DNA of 64,000 nucleotides from Streptomyces sp. ITFR-16. GTDB taxonomy: Bacteria; Actinomycetota; Actinomycetes; Streptomycetales; Streptomycetaceae. The DNA lies in the NCBI RefSeq assembly GCF_031844705.1, contig NZ_CP134609.1, positions 3,286,001 to 3,350,000 on the forward strand. Reading direction: 5' to 3'. Made by a program: the position numbers and the translations under genes. Under the pieces are notes generated by a model that searched no databases, was not told where the DNA came from, and saw only the letters and a program-made list of their open reading frames with translations. Below are positions 7,631 through 17,716 of this stretch, piece after piece; positions within the stretch are counted from its first letter, which is position 1, and every line of letters begins with the position of its first letter.

Positions 7631-7903
7631 TCAGCGGCGTTCGCGCGAGTCGCCGAAGAGCAGCCGGTAGGCGATCAGCAGGACCAGCGAGCCGCCGATG
7701 GCGGCCACCCAGGTCGCCGGGTCGAAGAAGTCCTTGGAGATCGGGCGATCCAGGAAGCGCGTCGATATCCAGCCGCCGAGGAAGGCTCCGACGATCCCGA
7801 TCAGGGTGGTGCCCACCAGGCCGCCGGGGTCGCGCCCCGGCAGCAGGACCTTGGCGATGACGCCGGCGACAAGTCCCAGAATGATCCAGCTGACAATGCT
7901 CAT
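7631..7903 (-). CDS. GlsB/YeaQ/YmgE family small membrane protein
   Basis: 90-aa integral membrane protein with three hydrophobic segments. The glycine patterns IILGLVAGVIAKVLLPG and LIGIVGAFLGGW are typical of the family long misnamed transglycosylase-associated. Members are often stress-induced in actinobacteria and enterics; no enzymatic activity is established. ATG 7903 gives the expected MSIVSWIILG start. Upstream is a 112-bp gap before the YccF-like gene on the same strand. Confidence 0.9.
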   Translation of the reverse strand: MSIVSWIILGLVAGVIAKVLLPGRDPGGLVGTTLIGIVGAFLGGWISTRFLDRPISKDFFDPATWVAAIGGSLVLLIAYRLLFGDSRERR

Positions 7904-8015
7904 GCGTGCGAACCTACCCGTCACTCGGTCTTGGAATCCAAGACGTCCATGACGGGCGGCCGGTTGCAGGTCAGAGGCGGTGAACACGGCCCGTACGCAA
8001 GGCGCTCCGGCGTTC

Positions 8016-8408
8016 CTACCAGCCGGCGAACTGCTCGTCGGTGCTGACGATCTCCTTGCCGAAGGGCATCAGCGAGACCGGGATCAGCTTGAAGTTGGCG
8101 ATGCCCAGGGGGATGCCGATGATCGTGAGGCACAGGGCGATGCCTGTGGTGATGTGACCGAGCGCCAGCCACCAGCCGGCGAGTACCAGCCACAGCACGT
8201 TGCCGACGCAGGAGGGCGCGCCCGCGTCCCGGCGGTCGACGACCCGGTGGCCGAAGGGCCACAGGGCGTAGAGGCCGATCCGGAAGGCCGCGAGGCCGAA
8301 CGGGATGCCGATGATCGTGATGCAGAGCAGGAGTCCCGCGACCAGATAGCCGAGGAACATCCAGAAGCCGCACAGGACCAGCCAAATGACGTTCAGAATT
8401 GTCTTCAC
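8016..8408 (-). CDS. YccF domain inner-membrane protein
   Basis: 130 aa made of two homologous halves. Each has an NV(I)WLVL-GxW amphipathic/TM segment followed by LC(I/L)TIIGIP(F/L)G(L/I)A and a short hydrophilic end, the duplicated YccF module. Function is unknown. GTG 8408 overlaps the stop of htpX by 3 nt, so it is translationally coupled to the membrane protease; a role in envelope maintenance is inferred only from that. Confidence 0.88.
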   Translation of the reverse strand: MKTILNVIWLVLCGFWMFLGYLVAGLLLCITIIGIPFGLAAFRIGLYALWPFGHRVVDRRDAGAPSCVGNVLWLVLAGWWLALGHITTGIALCLTIIGIPLGIANFKLIPVSLMPFGKEIVSTDEQFAGW

Positions 8409-9268
8409 GGGCGATGACCTGCCATCTGCTCGAGTCGGGCGATGCGCTCCGCCATCGGCGGGTGGGTCGAGAACATCTTGGACATGCCCCGCCCGGGGCG
8501 GAACGGGTTCGCGATCATCATGTGGCTCGCGGTCTCGATCCTCGGCTCGGGGGGCAGCGGAAGCTGTTTCGTACCGGCGTCGAGCTTCCGCAGGGCGCCG
8601 GCCAGCGCCAGCGGGTCGCCGGTCAGCCGGGCGCCCGAGGCGTCCGCCTCGTACTCCCGGGAGCGGCTGACGGCCAGTTGGATCACGGACGCGGCGAGCG
8701 GGCCCAGGATCATGATCAGCAGCATGCCGAGGAGGCCGGGGCCCTCGTCGTCGTTGGAGCGGCCGACCGGGATCAGCCAGGCGAAGTTGACCAGGAACAT
8801 CACGACCGAGGCCAGGGCGCCGGCGACGGACGAGATCAGGATGTCGCGGTTGTAGACGTGGCTCAGCTCGTGGCCGAGGACGCCGCGCAGTTCCCGTTCG
8901 TCCAGGATCTGGAGGATGCCCTCCGTGCAGCAGACGGCGGCGTTGCGCGGGTTGCGTCCGGTCGCGAAGGCGTTGGGGGCCTGGGTCGGGGAGATGTAGA
9001 GCCGCGGCATGGGCTGGCGGGCGGCCGTGGAGAGCTCACGGACGATGCGGTAGAGCTGGGGCACCTCGAACTCGCTCACCGGGCGGGCGCGCATGGCCCG
9101 CAGCGCCAGCTTGTCGCTGTTCCAGTACGCGTAGGCGTTGGTGCCGACGGCTACGAGGAGCGCGACGATCAGGCCCGTACGTCCGAAGAAGCTGCCGATG
9201 AGGATGATGAGTGCGGACAGGCCGCCGAGGAGTACGGCGGTTCTCAGCCCGTTGTGCCGGCGGTGCAC
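8405..9268 (-). CDS. htpX: HtpX-family membrane zinc metalloprotease
   Basis: 287-aa M48-type protease of the cytoplasmic membrane that degrades misfolded membrane proteins. Two TM helices lie at about residues 8-50. The catalytic motif HELSH has His133, Glu134 and His137, and the third zinc ligand is the Glu in [10 protein letters not shown]. Two more hydrophobic segments lie between ([16 protein letters not shown] and [17 protein letters not shown]). The GTG start at 9268 has GGAGGG 6 nt upstream. It is followed by the coupled YccF gene, in an order that suggests a membrane-stress operon. Confidence 0.95.
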   Translation of the reverse strand: MHRRHNGLRTAVLLGGLSALIILIGSFFGRTGLIVALLVAVGTNAYAYWNSDKLALRAMRARPVSEFEVPQLYRIVRELSTAARQPMPRLYISPTQAPNAFATGRNPRNAAVCCTEGILQILDERELRGVLGHELSHVYNRDILISSVAGALASVVMFLVNFAWLIPVGRSNDDEGPGLLGMLLIMILGPLAASVIQLAVSRSREYEADASGARLTGDPLALAGALRKLDAGTKQLPLPPEPRIETASHMMIANPFRPGRGMSKMFSTHPPMAERIARLEQMAGHRP

Positions 9269-9400
9269 GGTACGCCCTCCAAGTGGTGCAGCAGGGGAAC
9301 CCTTGCTGGGTGGTGCTCCACTCCCCAGTGGAGCCTCCCGTACTGGTCAACGCCAGGCGAGGAGAACTGGTTCCCTTGTGCTCACGGCCGCCGGGCCCGG

Positions 9401-9427
9401 CCGCTCCGGGTGTGCGTACCGGAGCGG
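9401..9427 (-). terminator. Hairpin after mscL
   Basis: Perfect 9-bp stem CCGCTCCGG/CCGGAGCGG with a 9-nt loop, 35 bp beyond the mscL stop on the minus strand. Confidence 0.6.
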
Positions 9428-9461
9428 GCCGTAGGCCGTACGGGTGGAGGGGCGCGGTGGA

Positions 9462-9926
9462 TCAGCGCTGGACGGGGAGCTTGGCGAGCGCCAGCGCCTC
9501 CGGGGCGGGCTCGACGTCGCTGGTGCAGTGGGCGCACCGGGAGGCGATGGCCGGGATCTCGGTGAAGCAGCGGGGGCAGTCGCGCAGGGCGGCCTTGATG
9601 TCGATCTCCTCCTGCTTCTTCTTGGCGGTGAACCGGTCCTGCACCTTGGCCATGGGCATGACGACGCAGAAGTAGAGGACGGCGGCGGTGATGAGGAAGG
9701 CGATCGCGGCGCTGATGAAGACGCCGTAGGGGAACGTCACCCCGTCGATCTTGAACTTGGACTGGCTGAAGTCGCCGGCGCCCCGGGTGATGATGCCGAT
9801 CAGCGGGACGATGAACGCGTTGCTGAATCCGGTGACGACCGCCGTGAACGCCGCTCCGACGGCGAGCCCGACCGCCATGGAGATCACGTTCCCGCGCAGG
9901 ATGAAGTCCTTGAACCCGTTCAGCAC
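9462..9926 (-). CDS. mscL: MscL-type mechanosensitive channel with C-terminal zinc ribbon
   Basis: 154 aa. The N-terminus is a standard large-conductance mechanosensitive channel: the amphipathic start (MLNGFKDFILRGNVISMAVG), TM1, a short periplasmic loop and TM2 at about residues 68-90, which together protect cells from hypo-osmotic shock. The C-terminal cytoplasmic helix is followed by a CPRC...CAHC pair at about residues 118-136, a rubredoxin-like zinc ribbon absent from E. coli MscL. GTG 9926 follows GAGGAGC. It lies 94 bp downstream of nuoN2 on the same strand, probably with its own promoter. Confidence 0.9.
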   Translation of the reverse strand: MLNGFKDFILRGNVISMAVGLAVGAAFTAVVTGFSNAFIVPLIGIITRGAGDFSQSKFKIDGVTFPYGVFISAAIAFLITAAVLYFCVVMPMAKVQDRFTAKKKQEEIDIKAALRDCPRCFTEIPAIASRCAHCTSDVEPAPEALALAKLPVQR

Positions 9927-10020
9927 CGCTCTGGCTCCTCTGTGATGTCAACGCCCGTCGCGTCGTGTGCGGGAAAACCCTGCCCTGTGGGAGCCGTTCC
10001 GGGCAAGCCGGTCTTGGCGG

Positions 10021-11547
10021 TCAGAACAGGTTGACGGCGGCGAACCTGAGGACGGTCTGCGGGGCGCCCGAGAGGGCGATGCCGACGACGGCGGTGAGGA
10101 CGATCGCGGCGGTGAGCGGGGCCGGGGTGCGGGGCCGGGCGGGGGCCTGAGGCCGCTCCGTGCCGTCCTGTGCCGCGGTGCCCCGGAAGAGGGCCGCCGT
10201 CCACTGGAGGTAGTAGTACAGCGCGACGACCACGTTCACGGCCATGACGACGGCGAGCCAGCCGAGCCCCGCGTCGACGGCCGCGGAGAAGACCGTGACC
10301 TTGGCGAAGAGCCCGATGATGCCCGGCGGCAGCCCGGCCAGGCAGAGCAGGAAGAAACCCATCGCGAGGGCGGCAAGCGGCCGGGTCGCGTACAGGTTCC
10401 GGTAGTCGGCGACGCGGTTGCCGGGGTGGGTACGGGCGACCAGGGCGGCCACCGCGAACGCGCCGAGGTTCACGACGGCGTACATGAGGGCGTACGCGAC
10501 GGTGGAGCCGATCTTCCGGTCTCCGGCGTACGCGGCGGCCGCGATCGGCACCAGGAGGTAGCCGGCCTGCGCGACGGACGACCAGGCGAGCAGCCGTACG
10601 GCGCTGCGGGCGCGGGTGGCGCTCTGGCGCAGGGCGGCGACGTTGCCGACGGTCATGGTGAGCGCGGCCAGGACGGCGAGGGCGGGGCCCCAGACGTCCG
10701 CGTACGCCGGGAAGGCGACCACGGTGACCAGGATGAGGCCGGAGAAGCCGACCGCCTTGCCGACGACCGAGAGGTAGGCGGCGATCGGCAGGGGGGCGCC
10801 GACGTAGGTGTCGGGGACCCAGAAGTGGAAGGGTGCGGCGGCCGTCTTGAAGGCGAAGCCGACGAGGGTGAGGGCCACGCCCGCCCCGGCGAGGGTGGAG
10901 AGCTGCCCCGGGACCTCGTCGAGGCGTCCGGCGAGCTCCGTGAGGTGGAGGGTTTCGGTCGCCGCGTACACGAAGCTGACGCCCAGGAGCATCACGGCGG
11001 TCGCGACGACGGAGGACAGGAAGAACTTCAGCGCGGCCTCGGAGGAGCGGCGGCTGCCGCGCTTGATGCCCACCAGGGCGAAGGCGGGCAGCGAGGCGAC
11101 TTCGAGGGCGACGACGAGGGTGGCGAGGTCGCGGGAGGCGGGCAGGAGCGCGGCGCCGGCTGCGGAGGACAGCAGCAGGAACCAGAACTCGCCGGCCGGG
11201 AGCCTGCGGGTGTCGCCGAGGGAGAGCAGCGCGGTGAGCAGGGCGCCGCCGAGCACGAGGGCCTGGACGACCAGGGCGAAGTGGTCGGCGGTGTAGCTGC
11301 AGGCGCGGCTGCCGGTGGTGAGGCAGAAGGTGGCGCGGTCGCCCTCGTGCAGCGGGACGATCAGCGCGAGCGCGGCGGCGAGCCCTGCGACGGACCCGTA
11401 GCCGAGGAGCGGCTTGCGGGCTTCCGGGACGAAGAGGTCGGCGACCAGGACGGCGACGGCGACGACGGCGACGGTGACCGGGGGCGCGATCGCGAGCCAG
11501 TCGACGGACTGGACGAGGCTGGTGGTGCTCTCGGCCGCTGTGGTCAC
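10021..11547 (-). CDS. nuoN: NDH-1 subunit N of the second, incomplete nuo operon
   Basis: 508-aa antiporter-like proton-pumping membrane subunit of complex I. It has about 13-14 TM segments; the conserved TM7-8 region (FKTAAAPFHFWVPDTYVGAPLPIAAYLS) carries the pumping lysine and the discontinuous helix, with later TM RTHPGNRVADYRN and PPGIIGLFAK segments. GTG 11547 overlaps the nuoM2 stop (GTGA). It is the last gene of a ten-gene minus-strand operon and no obvious terminator follows. It is shorter than and distinct from the second NuoN in this window (57030-58694). Confidence 0.93.
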   Translation of the reverse strand: MTTAAESTTSLVQSVDWLAIAPPVTVAVVAVAVLVADLFVPEARKPLLGYGSVAGLAAALALIVPLHEGDRATFCLTTGSRACSYTADHFALVVQALVLGGALLTALLSLGDTRRLPAGEFWFLLLSSAAGAALLPASRDLATLVVALEVASLPAFALVGIKRGSRRSSEAALKFFLSSVVATAVMLLGVSFVYAATETLHLTELAGRLDEVPGQLSTLAGAGVALTLVGFAFKTAAAPFHFWVPDTYVGAPLPIAAYLSVVGKAVGFSGLILVTVVAFPAYADVWGPALAVLAALTMTVGNVAALRQSATRARSAVRLLAWSSVAQAGYLLVPIAAAAYAGDRKIGSTVAYALMYAVVNLGAFAVAALVARTHPGNRVADYRNLYATRPLAALAMGFFLLCLAGLPPGIIGLFAKVTVFSAAVDAGLGWLAVVMAVNVVVALYYYLQWTAALFRGTAAQDGTERPQAPARPRTPAPLTAAIVLTAVVGIALSGAPQTVLRFAAVNLF

Positions 11548-13118
11548 GACTTGCCTCCTGCGAGGAGCTTCTGCACGGCCGGATCGGTGAGGCCGAGGAG
11601 GACGGCGGGCCACAGGCCGGCGAGGACGGTGAGGGCCGCGAGGGGGGTCCAGGCGGCGAATTCGTAGCGCTGGACGTCGGCGACCGGGTGCGGGTCCTCG
11701 CGCTTGGCGCCCATGCAGACGCGGCGGACCACGATCAGGAGGTACGCGGCGGTGAGCAGGGTGCCGAACGCGGCGACGGACATGAAGGTCAGGAAGGCGG
11801 GCCGGCTCAGCCCGTCGGCGGGGTCGAAGGCGCCGAACAGGGCGAGCATCTCGCCCCAGAAGCCGGCGAGTCCGGGCAGGCCGAGGGAGGCGACGGCGGC
11901 GAACGCGAGGAGGGCGCCGAGGCGGGGCGCGCGGCCGTAGAGCGCCGCGCCGGTGGCTCCGGCGAGGGTGTCGAGGTCGGCGGTGCCGTACCGGTCCTTG
12001 ACCGCGCCGACCAGGAAGAACAGCAGGCCGGTGATGAGCCCGTGGGCGATGTTGGCGAAGAGCGCGCCGTTGACGCCGGTGGGCGTCATGCTCGCGATGC
12101 CGAGGAGGACGAAGCCCATGTGGCCGACGGAGGAGTACGCGATGAGCCGCTTCAGGTCGCCCTTGGCGCCGGGCCGGGCCAGCGCCAGGCAGGCGAGCGA
12201 TCCGTAGATGATCCCGGCCACGGCGAAGGCCGCGAGGTAGGGCGCGAACGTGTGCATGCCGTCGGGGGCGACGGGGAGCAGGATCCGGACGAATCCGTAC
12301 GTGCCCATCTTCAGCAGGACGCCCGCGAGCAGGACCGAGCCGACGGTCGGGGCGGCGGTGTGGGCGTCCGGGAGCCAGCTGTGCAGCGGCCACATCGGCG
12401 TCTTCACGGCGAGCCCGATGCCGATCGCCAGAACGGCGATGACCTGCACGGACGAGGTGAGGCCGCGGCCGTTGTCAGTGGCGAGTGCCACCATGTCGAA
12501 TGTGCCGCTCCTCAGTCCGATGAGGAGCAGCCCGAGCAGCATGACGACCGAGCCGAGCAGGGTGTAGAGGATGAACTTCCAGGCGGCCGCCTGCTTCTGG
12601 GCACCGCCCCAGCGGGCGATGAGGAAGTACATCGGGATGAGCACCATCTCGAACGCCAGGAAGAACAGCAGCAGATCGAGGACGGCGAAGGTCGCGAGCG
12701 TGCCGGACTCCAGGACCAGGATCAGTGCGACGAAGGCCTTCGGGGAGGGGCCGTCGGGCATTTTGAAGTAGCTGTAGAGCGCGCAGAGGAAGGTCAGCAG
12801 CGCGGTCAGTACGAGCAGGGGGAGCGAGATGCCGTCGATGCCGAGGTGGATGCGCACGTCCAGCGCCGGGATCCAGCTGATGTCGGTGGTGGCCTGCATC
12901 TTCGACGGGTGGTCGTGGTCGAAGCCCAGGGCCAGCGCGAGCGCGGCGAGGAGGATCACGCCGGTGACGGTCACGCCGTGGCGGAGCACGGCCTGGTCGG
13001 GGTTCCTGCCCTTCAGCCCGGGCGGGGCCGGGAGCAGGGCGGCGACGGCGCCGAGGAGCGGGGCGGCCACGACGAACGCCAGAAGGAACTGCATCACGGA
13101 TGCGCTGATATCGATCAC
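11544..13118 (-). CDS. nuoM: NDH-1 subunit M of the second nuo operon
   Basis: 524-aa antiporter-like subunit. The family signature HLGIDGISLPLLVLTALLT, the TM5 glutamate segment FFLAFEMVLIPMYFLIARWGG and the TM7/8 segment KTPMWPLHSWLPDAHTAAP with its pumping Lys are all present. GTG 13118 starts 3 nt after the nuoL2 stop; an internal ATG nine codons in has no better ribosome site. Its TGA overlaps the nuoN2 GTG. Together with L2 and N2 it forms the three-channel arm. Confidence 0.93.
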   Translation of the reverse strand: MIDISASVMQFLLAFVVAAPLLGAVAALLPAPPGLKGRNPDQAVLRHGVTVTGVILLAALALALGFDHDHPSKMQATTDISWIPALDVRIHLGIDGISLPLLVLTALLTFLCALYSYFKMPDGPSPKAFVALILVLESGTLATFAVLDLLLFFLAFEMVLIPMYFLIARWGGAQKQAAAWKFILYTLLGSVVMLLGLLLIGLRSGTFDMVALATDNGRGLTSSVQVIAVLAIGIGLAVKTPMWPLHSWLPDAHTAAPTVGSVLLAGVLLKMGTYGFVRILLPVAPDGMHTFAPYLAAFAVAGIIYGSLACLALARPGAKGDLKRLIAYSSVGHMGFVLLGIASMTPTGVNGALFANIAHGLITGLLFFLVGAVKDRYGTADLDTLAGATGAALYGRAPRLGALLAFAAVASLGLPGLAGFWGEMLALFGAFDPADGLSRPAFLTFMSVAAFGTLLTAAYLLIVVRRVCMGAKREDPHPVADVQRYEFAAWTPLAALTVLAGLWPAVLLGLTDPAVQKLLAGGKS

Positions 13119-13121
13119 TGC

Positions 13122-15122
13122 TCACGACCCGGCGTTGACGTTGGCGAAGACGACGGCGGCGACCGCCAGGACCAGCGAACCGGCGAGCAGCGCGCTGAGG
13201 TAGGTCTGCACATTGCCGGTCTGGGCGCGGCGGACGGCGGTGCCGAGCCGGCGCGCCCCGGCGGCGGCGCCGCGTACGTAGGTCTCGACGACCTCGCGGT
13301 CCAGGAAGCGGACGAGACCGGCCGCGGCCTGGACGGGGCGGACGAACAGGGCCGCGTACAGGGCGTCCAGATGGAAGCCGGTGGCCGCGTGGCGGTGGAG
13401 CGGGCCCAGCAGCAGCCGGCCGGGGTCGGCCGGGTCGGGAGCGTCTCCGGCGTCGCCGTAGGCGGCGGTGCGGGCCTCGATGGCCTCGATCTCGACGAGA
13501 GCGGGTTCCTCGTCGGGGTGGGCCACGACCGCGCCCATGGGGGTGCGGCCGGCGAGCGCCGTGGTGTGGCGCCAGGCGCCGTAGGTGACGAGGCCGCCGA
13601 CGAGGCCGACGCCGGTGGACAGCACGGCGGTGGTCAGGGACGGGGTGAGGCTGTGGCCGTCGAACCAGTCGGTGATCACGCCGACGGTGAGCCCGAAGGC
13701 CATGGTCGGCACGGCCAGCACCCACAGGACCGAGGTCATCGCGACGGGCTGCCTGCCGTGGTCGGGGGCCTCGGCGCCCCGGCCCCGGAAGGCCAGGAGC
13801 CAGAGGCGGGTGGCGTACGCGGCGGTGAGCACGGCGGCCAGGAGTCCGGCGACCAGGACCGTCCAGCCGGCGGCTGCCGGGGCGACGTGCCGGTCGCCGA
13901 GGGCGGTGTGCTCGGCGGCGACGAGGACGGCTTCCTTGGAGAAGAAGCCGGCGAACGGCGGGATGGCGGCCAGGGCGAGGAGGGCGACCGTCATCGTCCA
14001 GTAGGCGTCGGGGATGCGCTTGGTCAGGCCTCCCATGCGGGACATGGCGGCCAGTGAGTTGGTGCCGGCGGCGTGGATGACGACGCCCGCGGCGAGGAAG
14101 AGGACGGCTTTGAACGCACCGTGCGAGATGAGGTGGAAGACGGCGGCGCCCCGGTCGCCGACGGCCAGGGCACCGGACATGTAGCCGAGCTGGCCGATGG
14201 TCGAGTAGGCGAGGACGCGCTTGATGTCGTCCTGGGCGAGGGCGGCGAGCCCGGAGCCGATCATCGTGACCGCCGCCATCACGGCGAGGACGACGAGGGC
14301 CGCGCCGGACGCGGCGAAGACGGGGAGGAGCCGGGCCACGAAGTAGATACCGGCGGCGACCATCGTCGCCGCGTGGATCAGCGCGGAGACGGGGGTGGGG
14401 CCGGCCATGGCGTCGGGCAGCCAGGTGTGCAGGGGGAACTGCGCGGACTTGCCCGCGACACCGGCGAGCAGCAGGAGGGCGATCAGGGTGGGGTGGTCGA
14501 GGCCGCCGTGCGCGACGGAGCCCAGGATGCCGGTGATGCGGAAGGTGCCGGTGTCGGCGGCGAGGGCGAACAGGCCGATGAGGAAGGGGACGTCGCCGAG
14601 CTTGGTGACCAGGAACGCCTTGAGGGAGGCGGCGCGGGCCTCGGGCGTCTCCCAGTAGTGGCCGACCAGGAAGTACGAGCAGATGCCCATGATCTCCCAG
14701 CCGACCAGCAGCACCATCAGGTCGCCGGAGTAGACGACGAGCAGCATCGCGGAGGTGAAGAGGGAGACCAGCGCCGCGTACGAGGGGTAGCGGGGGTCGT
14801 CGCGCAGATACGCGGTCGAGTAGATCTGCACACAGCTCGCGACGAGGGCGACCAGGACGGCGACGAGGACGGCGAAGCCGTCGAGGTGCAGCGCGAGGTC
14901 GATCGGCACCGAGCCGGTGGGGGTGAGCTGGGTCGCGGCGTCGATGGCCCGCCCGCCGCCCTGGCGCCCGGCGACGACGGCGGCGATGACGAGGGAGGCG
15001 AGGGAGGGCAGGACGGCGAGGGGCCGGACGTAGCCCGGGGCGCTCCGGCCGGTGAGGAGGCCGGCCGCGGCTCCCAGGAACGGGAGGAGGGGGACGAGGA
15101 CGGCGAGGGTCGTGGTGGTCAC
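13122..15122 (-). CDS. nuoL: NDH-1 subunit L of the second nuo operon
   Basis: 666-aa distal antiporter-like subunit with the long lateral helix. The core contains [18 protein letters not shown] (TM5 Glu), [31 protein letters not shown] (TM7/8) and [10 protein letters not shown]. The C-terminal third holds the amphipathic connecting helix and a final TM ([18 protein letters not shown]). GTG 15122 overlaps the nuoK2 stop (GTGA). All key pumping positions look intact, arguing that the module is functional and not decaying. Confidence 0.94.
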   Translation of the reverse strand: MTTTTLAVLVPLLPFLGAAAGLLTGRSAPGYVRPLAVLPSLASLVIAAVVAGRQGGGRAIDAATQLTPTGSVPIDLALHLDGFAVLVAVLVALVASCVQIYSTAYLRDDPRYPSYAALVSLFTSAMLLVVYSGDLMVLLVGWEIMGICSYFLVGHYWETPEARAASLKAFLVTKLGDVPFLIGLFALAADTGTFRITGILGSVAHGGLDHPTLIALLLLAGVAGKSAQFPLHTWLPDAMAGPTPVSALIHAATMVAAGIYFVARLLPVFAASGAALVVLAVMAAVTMIGSGLAALAQDDIKRVLAYSTIGQLGYMSGALAVGDRGAAVFHLISHGAFKAVLFLAAGVVIHAAGTNSLAAMSRMGGLTKRIPDAYWTMTVALLALAAIPPFAGFFSKEAVLVAAEHTALGDRHVAPAAAGWTVLVAGLLAAVLTAAYATRLWLLAFRGRGAEAPDHGRQPVAMTSVLWVLAVPTMAFGLTVGVITDWFDGHSLTPSLTTAVLSTGVGLVGGLVTYGAWRHTTALAGRTPMGAVVAHPDEEPALVEIEAIEARTAAYGDAGDAPDPADPGRLLLGPLHRHAATGFHLDALYAALFVRPVQAAAGLVRFLDREVVETYVRGAAAGARRLGTAVRRAQTGNVQTYLSALLAGSLVLAVAAVVFANVNAGS

Positions 15123-15550
15123 GGAGTGGCCTCTGCCTTCTTTGCCTTCCCTGCCGCAGCAGTGGCCTGGTCTTCGGTGCGGTGGCCGGTCGGGTCGTCG
15201 CTCTCGGCGTCGCCGTCGTCGTCCGGGAGTTCTTCGGCCTCGTCGGTCTCGGCGGTGTCGCGGAGGCGGTCGATGTCGGAGCTGCCTCGGTTGCGGTGGA
15301 CGGCGAGGACGATCGCCAGGCCGATGCCGATCTCCGCCGCCGCGATGGCGATGGTGAACAGGGTGAGGGCCTGGCCGCCGTGCAGGGCGTCGCGGAGCCA
15401 GACGTCGAAGGCGACCAGGTTGAGGTTGACGGCGTTGAGCATCAGCTCGACGGACATCAGGACCAGGATCGCGTTGCGGCGGGCGAGCACGCCGTACAGG
15501 CCGGTGCAGAAGAGGAGGGCGGCGAGCACGGCGGGATAGGCGAGGTGCAT
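15119..15550 (-). CDS. nuoK: NDH-1 subunit K of the second nuo operon, with acidic C-terminal tail
   Basis: 143 aa. The first ~100 residues are a normal NuoK: three TM helices with the conserved glutamates in [19 protein letters not shown] and [17 protein letters not shown]. The family is normally about 100 aa; here a further 40-odd residues follow, rich in Asp/Glu ([20 protein letters not shown]) and ending in a Lys/Ala stretch. ATG 15550 overlaps the nuoJ2 stop (TGATG). Compare the 99-aa NuoK at 62185-62484. Confidence 0.92.
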   Translation of the reverse strand: MHLAYPAVLAALLFCTGLYGVLARRNAILVLMSVELMLNAVNLNLVAFDVWLRDALHGGQALTLFTIAIAAAEIGIGLAIVLAVHRNRGSSDIDRLRDTAETDEAEELPDDDGDAESDDPTGHRTEDQATAAAGKAKKAEATP

Positions 15551-16194
15551 CAGCTCTTGTCCTCTCGGCTCGCGGTGGTCCGGGTCGTGGTGGTCGGGTT
15601 CGTGGTGGTCCGGTTCGCGGCCGCGTCGCTCGCGGCCGTCCGGCCCTTGCGGGACAGGACGATCGCGCCGACGAGGGCGGCGAGCAGCAGGACGGAGAGT
15701 GCCTCGAAGGGGAGCACCCAGGTCCGGAAGAGGAAGGAGCCGGTGGCCTCGGTGGAGCCCCGGGCGGGCCCGTCCAGCTCGATCCAGGTGGTGCGGAAGG
15801 CGTCCACGACGACCCAGACGAGGGTGCCGGCGGCGGCTGCGGCCACCGCGAGGGCGGCCCAGCGGTTCTCCGAATCCGCGTCCGGGGAGCGGCCGATGGG
15901 GGCCCGGGTGAGCATCAGGCCGAACAGGAGGAGGACGACGACGGATCCCACGTAGATCAGTACCTGCACCCAGGCGATGAACTCGGCGGTGAGCAGGAGG
16001 TACTCGACGGCGAGGCCGCCGAGCGCCACGATCAGCCAGAGGGCGGCGTGCACCAGCTGCCGGGTCGTGACGGTCACCAGGGCCGCGCCGAGGGTGGCGA
16101 TGCCGACGAGGACGAAGGCGATCTCGACGCCGGCCGGGGAGAGGAAGCCGGGGTGGTGGCTCGTGGCCGCGGCGAGGGCGGCGGCGGTGGTCAC
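15550..16194 (-). CDS. nuoJ: NDH-1 subunit J of the second nuo operon
   Basis: 214-aa membrane subunit with five TM helices. The conserved TM3 segment [22 protein letters not shown] contains the pi-bulge region typical of NuoJ. The C-terminal 20 residues are a low-complexity Arg/Thr stretch of unknown role. GTG 16194 overlaps the nuoI2 stop (GTGA). Confidence 0.92.
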   Translation of the reverse strand: MTTAAALAAATSHHPGFLSPAGVEIAFVLVGIATLGAALVTVTTRQLVHAALWLIVALGGLAVEYLLLTAEFIAWVQVLIYVGSVVVLLLFGLMLTRAPIGRSPDADSENRWAALAVAAAAAGTLVWVVVDAFRTTWIELDGPARGSTEATGSFLFRTWVLPFEALSVLLLAALVGAIVLSRKGRTAASDAAANRTTTNPTTTTRTTASREDKS

Positions 16195-16748
16195 TCCTGG
16201 TCCTCCTGCGCGGCTTCCTGCTCCTGCTGGGCGCGGAGCTTGTCCGCCGTCTTGCGGGCGGCGGCGATCTCCTTCGGCTCCTCGGCGCCCGGATCCAGGG
16301 CCGGCGGCTCGGGGACGGTCCACATCCAGGCGCGCAGCTTGTCGCGCTCATGGGTGAGTTCGAGGATGTCCGTCTCCGCGTACTCGAACTCCGGCGACCA
16401 GAAGAGGGCGTCGAACGGGCAGACCTCGATGCAGATGCCGCAGTACATGCAGAGCGAGAAGTCGATCGCGAAGCGGTCCAGCACGTTGCGGCTGCGTTCG
16501 CGGCCGCCCGGGACCGCGGCGGGCACGGTCTCCTTGTGCGAGTCGATGTAGATGCACCAGTCCGGGCACTCGCGGGCGCAGAGCATGCAGACCGTGCAGT
16601 TCTCCTCGAACAGCGCGATGACGCCGCGCGAGCGGGGAGGCAGTTCGGGCTGCACGTCCGGGTACTGGGCGGTGACGGTCTTCTTCGTCATCGTCCGCAG
16701 GGTGACGGCGAGGCCCTTGGCCAGGCCTGCGCCGGGGATCGGGGGCAC
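16191..16748 (-). CDS. nuoI: NDH-1 subunit I (two [4Fe-4S]) of the second nuo operon
   Basis: 185-aa ferredoxin-like subunit carrying clusters N6a and N6b. The two motifs are [12 protein letters not shown] (Cys51, 54, 57, 61) and [12 protein letters not shown] (Cys100, 103, 106, 110). The N-terminal amphipathic segment anchors it to the membrane arm. GTG 16748 overlaps the last base of the nuoH2 stop. In a complex lacking NuoEFG this subunit would be the electron entry point, consistent with direct reduction by ferredoxin (inference). The C-terminal 60 residues are charged and longer than in minimal NuoI. Confidence 0.93.
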   Translation of the reverse strand: MPPIPGAGLAKGLAVTLRTMTKKTVTAQYPDVQPELPPRSRGVIALFEENCTVCMLCARECPDWCIYIDSHKETVPAAVPGGRERSRNVLDRFAIDFSLCMYCGICIEVCPFDALFWSPEFEYAETDILELTHERDKLRAWMWTVPEPPALDPGAEEPKEIAAARKTADKLRAQQEQEAAQEDQE

Positions 16749-17716
16749 TAGTTGATCGCCACCTTCACGATGCCGGTGAGCGCGATCTGCGCGAGAGCGA
16801 GGGGGATGAGCGTGGTCCAGGCGAGCTTCTGCAACTGGTCCTCGCGCAGCCGGGGATAGCTCACGCGCAGCCAGATGACGACGAACGCGAGGATGCCGGC
16901 CTTCAGCAGCGTCCAGACCCAGCCGAGTCCGTCGGCGCCGAGCGGGCCGTGCCAGCCGCCGAGGAAGAGGACGGTGGTCAGTCCGCACAGCACGACGATG
17001 CCGGCGTACTCGGCGAGCAGGAAGAGCGCGAAGCGCAGGCCCGTGTACTCGGTGTACGCGCCGAAGATGATCTCCGAGTCGGCGACCGGCATGTCGAACG
17101 GCGGGCGCTGGAGTTCGGCGAGGCCGGCCACGAAGAAGACCAGGGCGCCGATGATCTGCCAGGGCAGCCACCACCACTCGAACGCGTCGAGGATGCCGGG
17201 GAGGGAGACCGTGCCGGCCGCCATCGCCACGGAGGCGGCCGCCAGCAGCATCGGCAGCTCGTACGCGAGCAGTTGCGCGGCGGTGCGGAGGCCGCCGAGC
17301 AGGGAGAACTTGTTGGCCGACGCCCAGCCGGCCATGAGCGAGCCGAGTACGCCGACGCCCATCACCGCGAGCACGAAGAAGATGCCGGCGTCGACGACCT
17401 GGCCGACCGCGCCCTCGCCGGGACCGATCGGGACGGCGACGAGCACGAGCAGGTACGGGAGCAACGCGACGGCCGGCGCGAGCTGGAAGACCCTGCGGTC
17501 GGCCTCGGCCGGGACGATGTCCTCCTTCTGCGCGAACTTCACGCCGTCCGCGACGAGCTGGGCCCAGCCGTGGAAGCCGCCGGCGTACATGGGGCCGAGG
17601 CGGCCCTGCATGTGGGCCATCACCTTGTGCTCGGCCTGGCCCACGAGAAGGGGGAGGACCATGAACGCGGCGAAGACGATGACGAGGCGGAGGGCGACGT
17701 CCAGTACGTCGTTCAC
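16748..17716 (-). CDS. nuoH: NDH-1 subunit H of the second nuo operon
   Basis: 322-aa quinone-chamber membrane subunit with eight TM helices. Conserved pieces include [19 protein letters not shown] (loop 1), [30 protein letters not shown], and [30 protein letters not shown], which lines the E-channel. GTG 17716 overlaps the nuoC2 stop. All expected acidic residues of the quinone tunnel appear present, yet no NuoD is encoded next to it to complete the site. Confidence 0.93.
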   Translation of the reverse strand: MNDVLDVALRLVIVFAAFMVLPLLVGQAEHKVMAHMQGRLGPMYAGGFHGWAQLVADGVKFAQKEDIVPAEADRRVFQLAPAVALLPYLLVLVAVPIGPGEGAVGQVVDAGIFFVLAVMGVGVLGSLMAGWASANKFSLLGGLRTAAQLLAYELPMLLAAASVAMAAGTVSLPGILDAFEWWWLPWQIIGALVFFVAGLAELQRPPFDMPVADSEIIFGAYTEYTGLRFALFLLAEYAGIVVLCGLTTVLFLGGWHGPLGADGLGWVWTLLKAGILAFVVIWLRVSYPRLREDQLQKLAWTTLIPLALAQIALTGIVKVAIN

